Shown here piece by piece: positions 6,161 through 6,262 of a stretch of DNA of 6,262 nucleotides. The notes under the pieces were generated by a model that ran no database searches, was not told the origin of the DNA, and worked only from the letters and a program-made list of their open reading frames with translations. The translations under genes and the position numbers were made by a program. Within the stretch, counting starts at the first letter, position 1. Every line of letters starts with the position of its first letter. Source of the DNA: a bacterium (lineage in GTDB: Bacteria; Desulfobacterota; GWC2-55-46; S146-80; JALXFI01); assembly GCA_027069035.1 (NCBI GenBank), contig JALXFI010000182.1, forward strand, positions 1 to 6,262, written 5' to 3'.

Positions 6161-6262
6161 TTAAATCGGGTCCTGATTTTTTATTCCATAATCTGCGCAC
6201 AACTCAGCTACCCTTTTGCCAAGAATATACATTCAACTGCTACAACTAAGTCTTCACGAAAG
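6161..6262 (-). pseudogene. Frameshifted N-terminal remnant of an IS110-family transposase
   Basis: Minus-strand translation from the right edge reads FREDLVVAVECIF (6223-6261), then hits a stop at 6208-6210. The next frame continues as VAELCADYGIKNQDPI (6164-6211) and stops at 6161-6163. Joined, these match the IS110 transposase segment usually written as VVAVECxFTWYWLADLCADEGI, which includes the catalytic Glu of the DEDD site. The TWYW part is scrambled, and the spacing is one base short of homologues, giving the frameshift. After GI the similarity ends abruptly (about 6182) and the rest of the transposase is missing. The gene's beginning lies beyond the window. This is a dead fragment next to the repeat-like sequence. 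Assignment is from memory of the family motif, without a database search. Confidence 0.6.

Overview
The window holds six tightly packed genes, all on the minus strand. They read as one tetrapyrrole (siroheme/heme) biosynthesis operon running from about 5986 down past the left edge. In transcription order: a CysG-N/Met8-type precorrin-2 dehydrogenase/sirohydrochlorin ferrochelatase (5306-5986), a CcsA/HemX-family membrane protein (4497-5309), glutamyl-tRNA reductase hemA (3183-4487), porphobilinogen deaminase hemC (2219-3160), a fused uroporphyrinogen-III methyltransferase/synthase cobA-hemD (634-2190), and the first 205 codons of porphobilinogen synthase hemB (1-616), cut by the window edge. 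Gaps between genes are 9-28 nt, with one ATGA overlap, and no terminator or internal promoter is evident.

HemA makes glutamate-1-semialdehyde from Glu-tRNA. A HemL aminotransferase, not in this window, would convert it to 5-aminolevulinate. HemB, HemC and HemD then make uroporphyrinogen III, the CobA half methylates it to precorrin-2, and the CysG-N-like enzyme oxidises it and inserts iron to give siroheme. The encoded set is therefore the C5 route to siroheme apart from HemL. It is also the upper half of the siroheme-dependent (Ahb) heme route and of cobalamin synthesis. The CcsA/HemX-like protein suggests a link to cytochrome c heme handling or to control of HemA.

The region upstream of the operon (about 5987-6262) has no intact gene. 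It contains an inverted repeat close to the first gene, a weak extended -10 promoter candidate, a GGGGTCAGG motif resembling dispersed repeats, an imperfect hairpin, and at the right edge a frameshifted scrap of an IS110-family transposase on the minus strand. This looks like mobile-element debris next to a core metabolic operon.

The gene order, the CobA-HemD fusion and the CcsA-like gene beside hemA are typical of anaerobic or chemolithotrophic Gram-negative lineages such as Desulfobacterota (former Deltaproteobacteria) or Nitrospirota. This placement is inferred from gene content only. All six genes are well-known families, and I see no clearly undescribed system. The points most worth a second look are the operon logic (siroheme-centred, CcsA/HemX coupled), the absent ribosome-binding site of hemA, and the repeat-laden upstream region.
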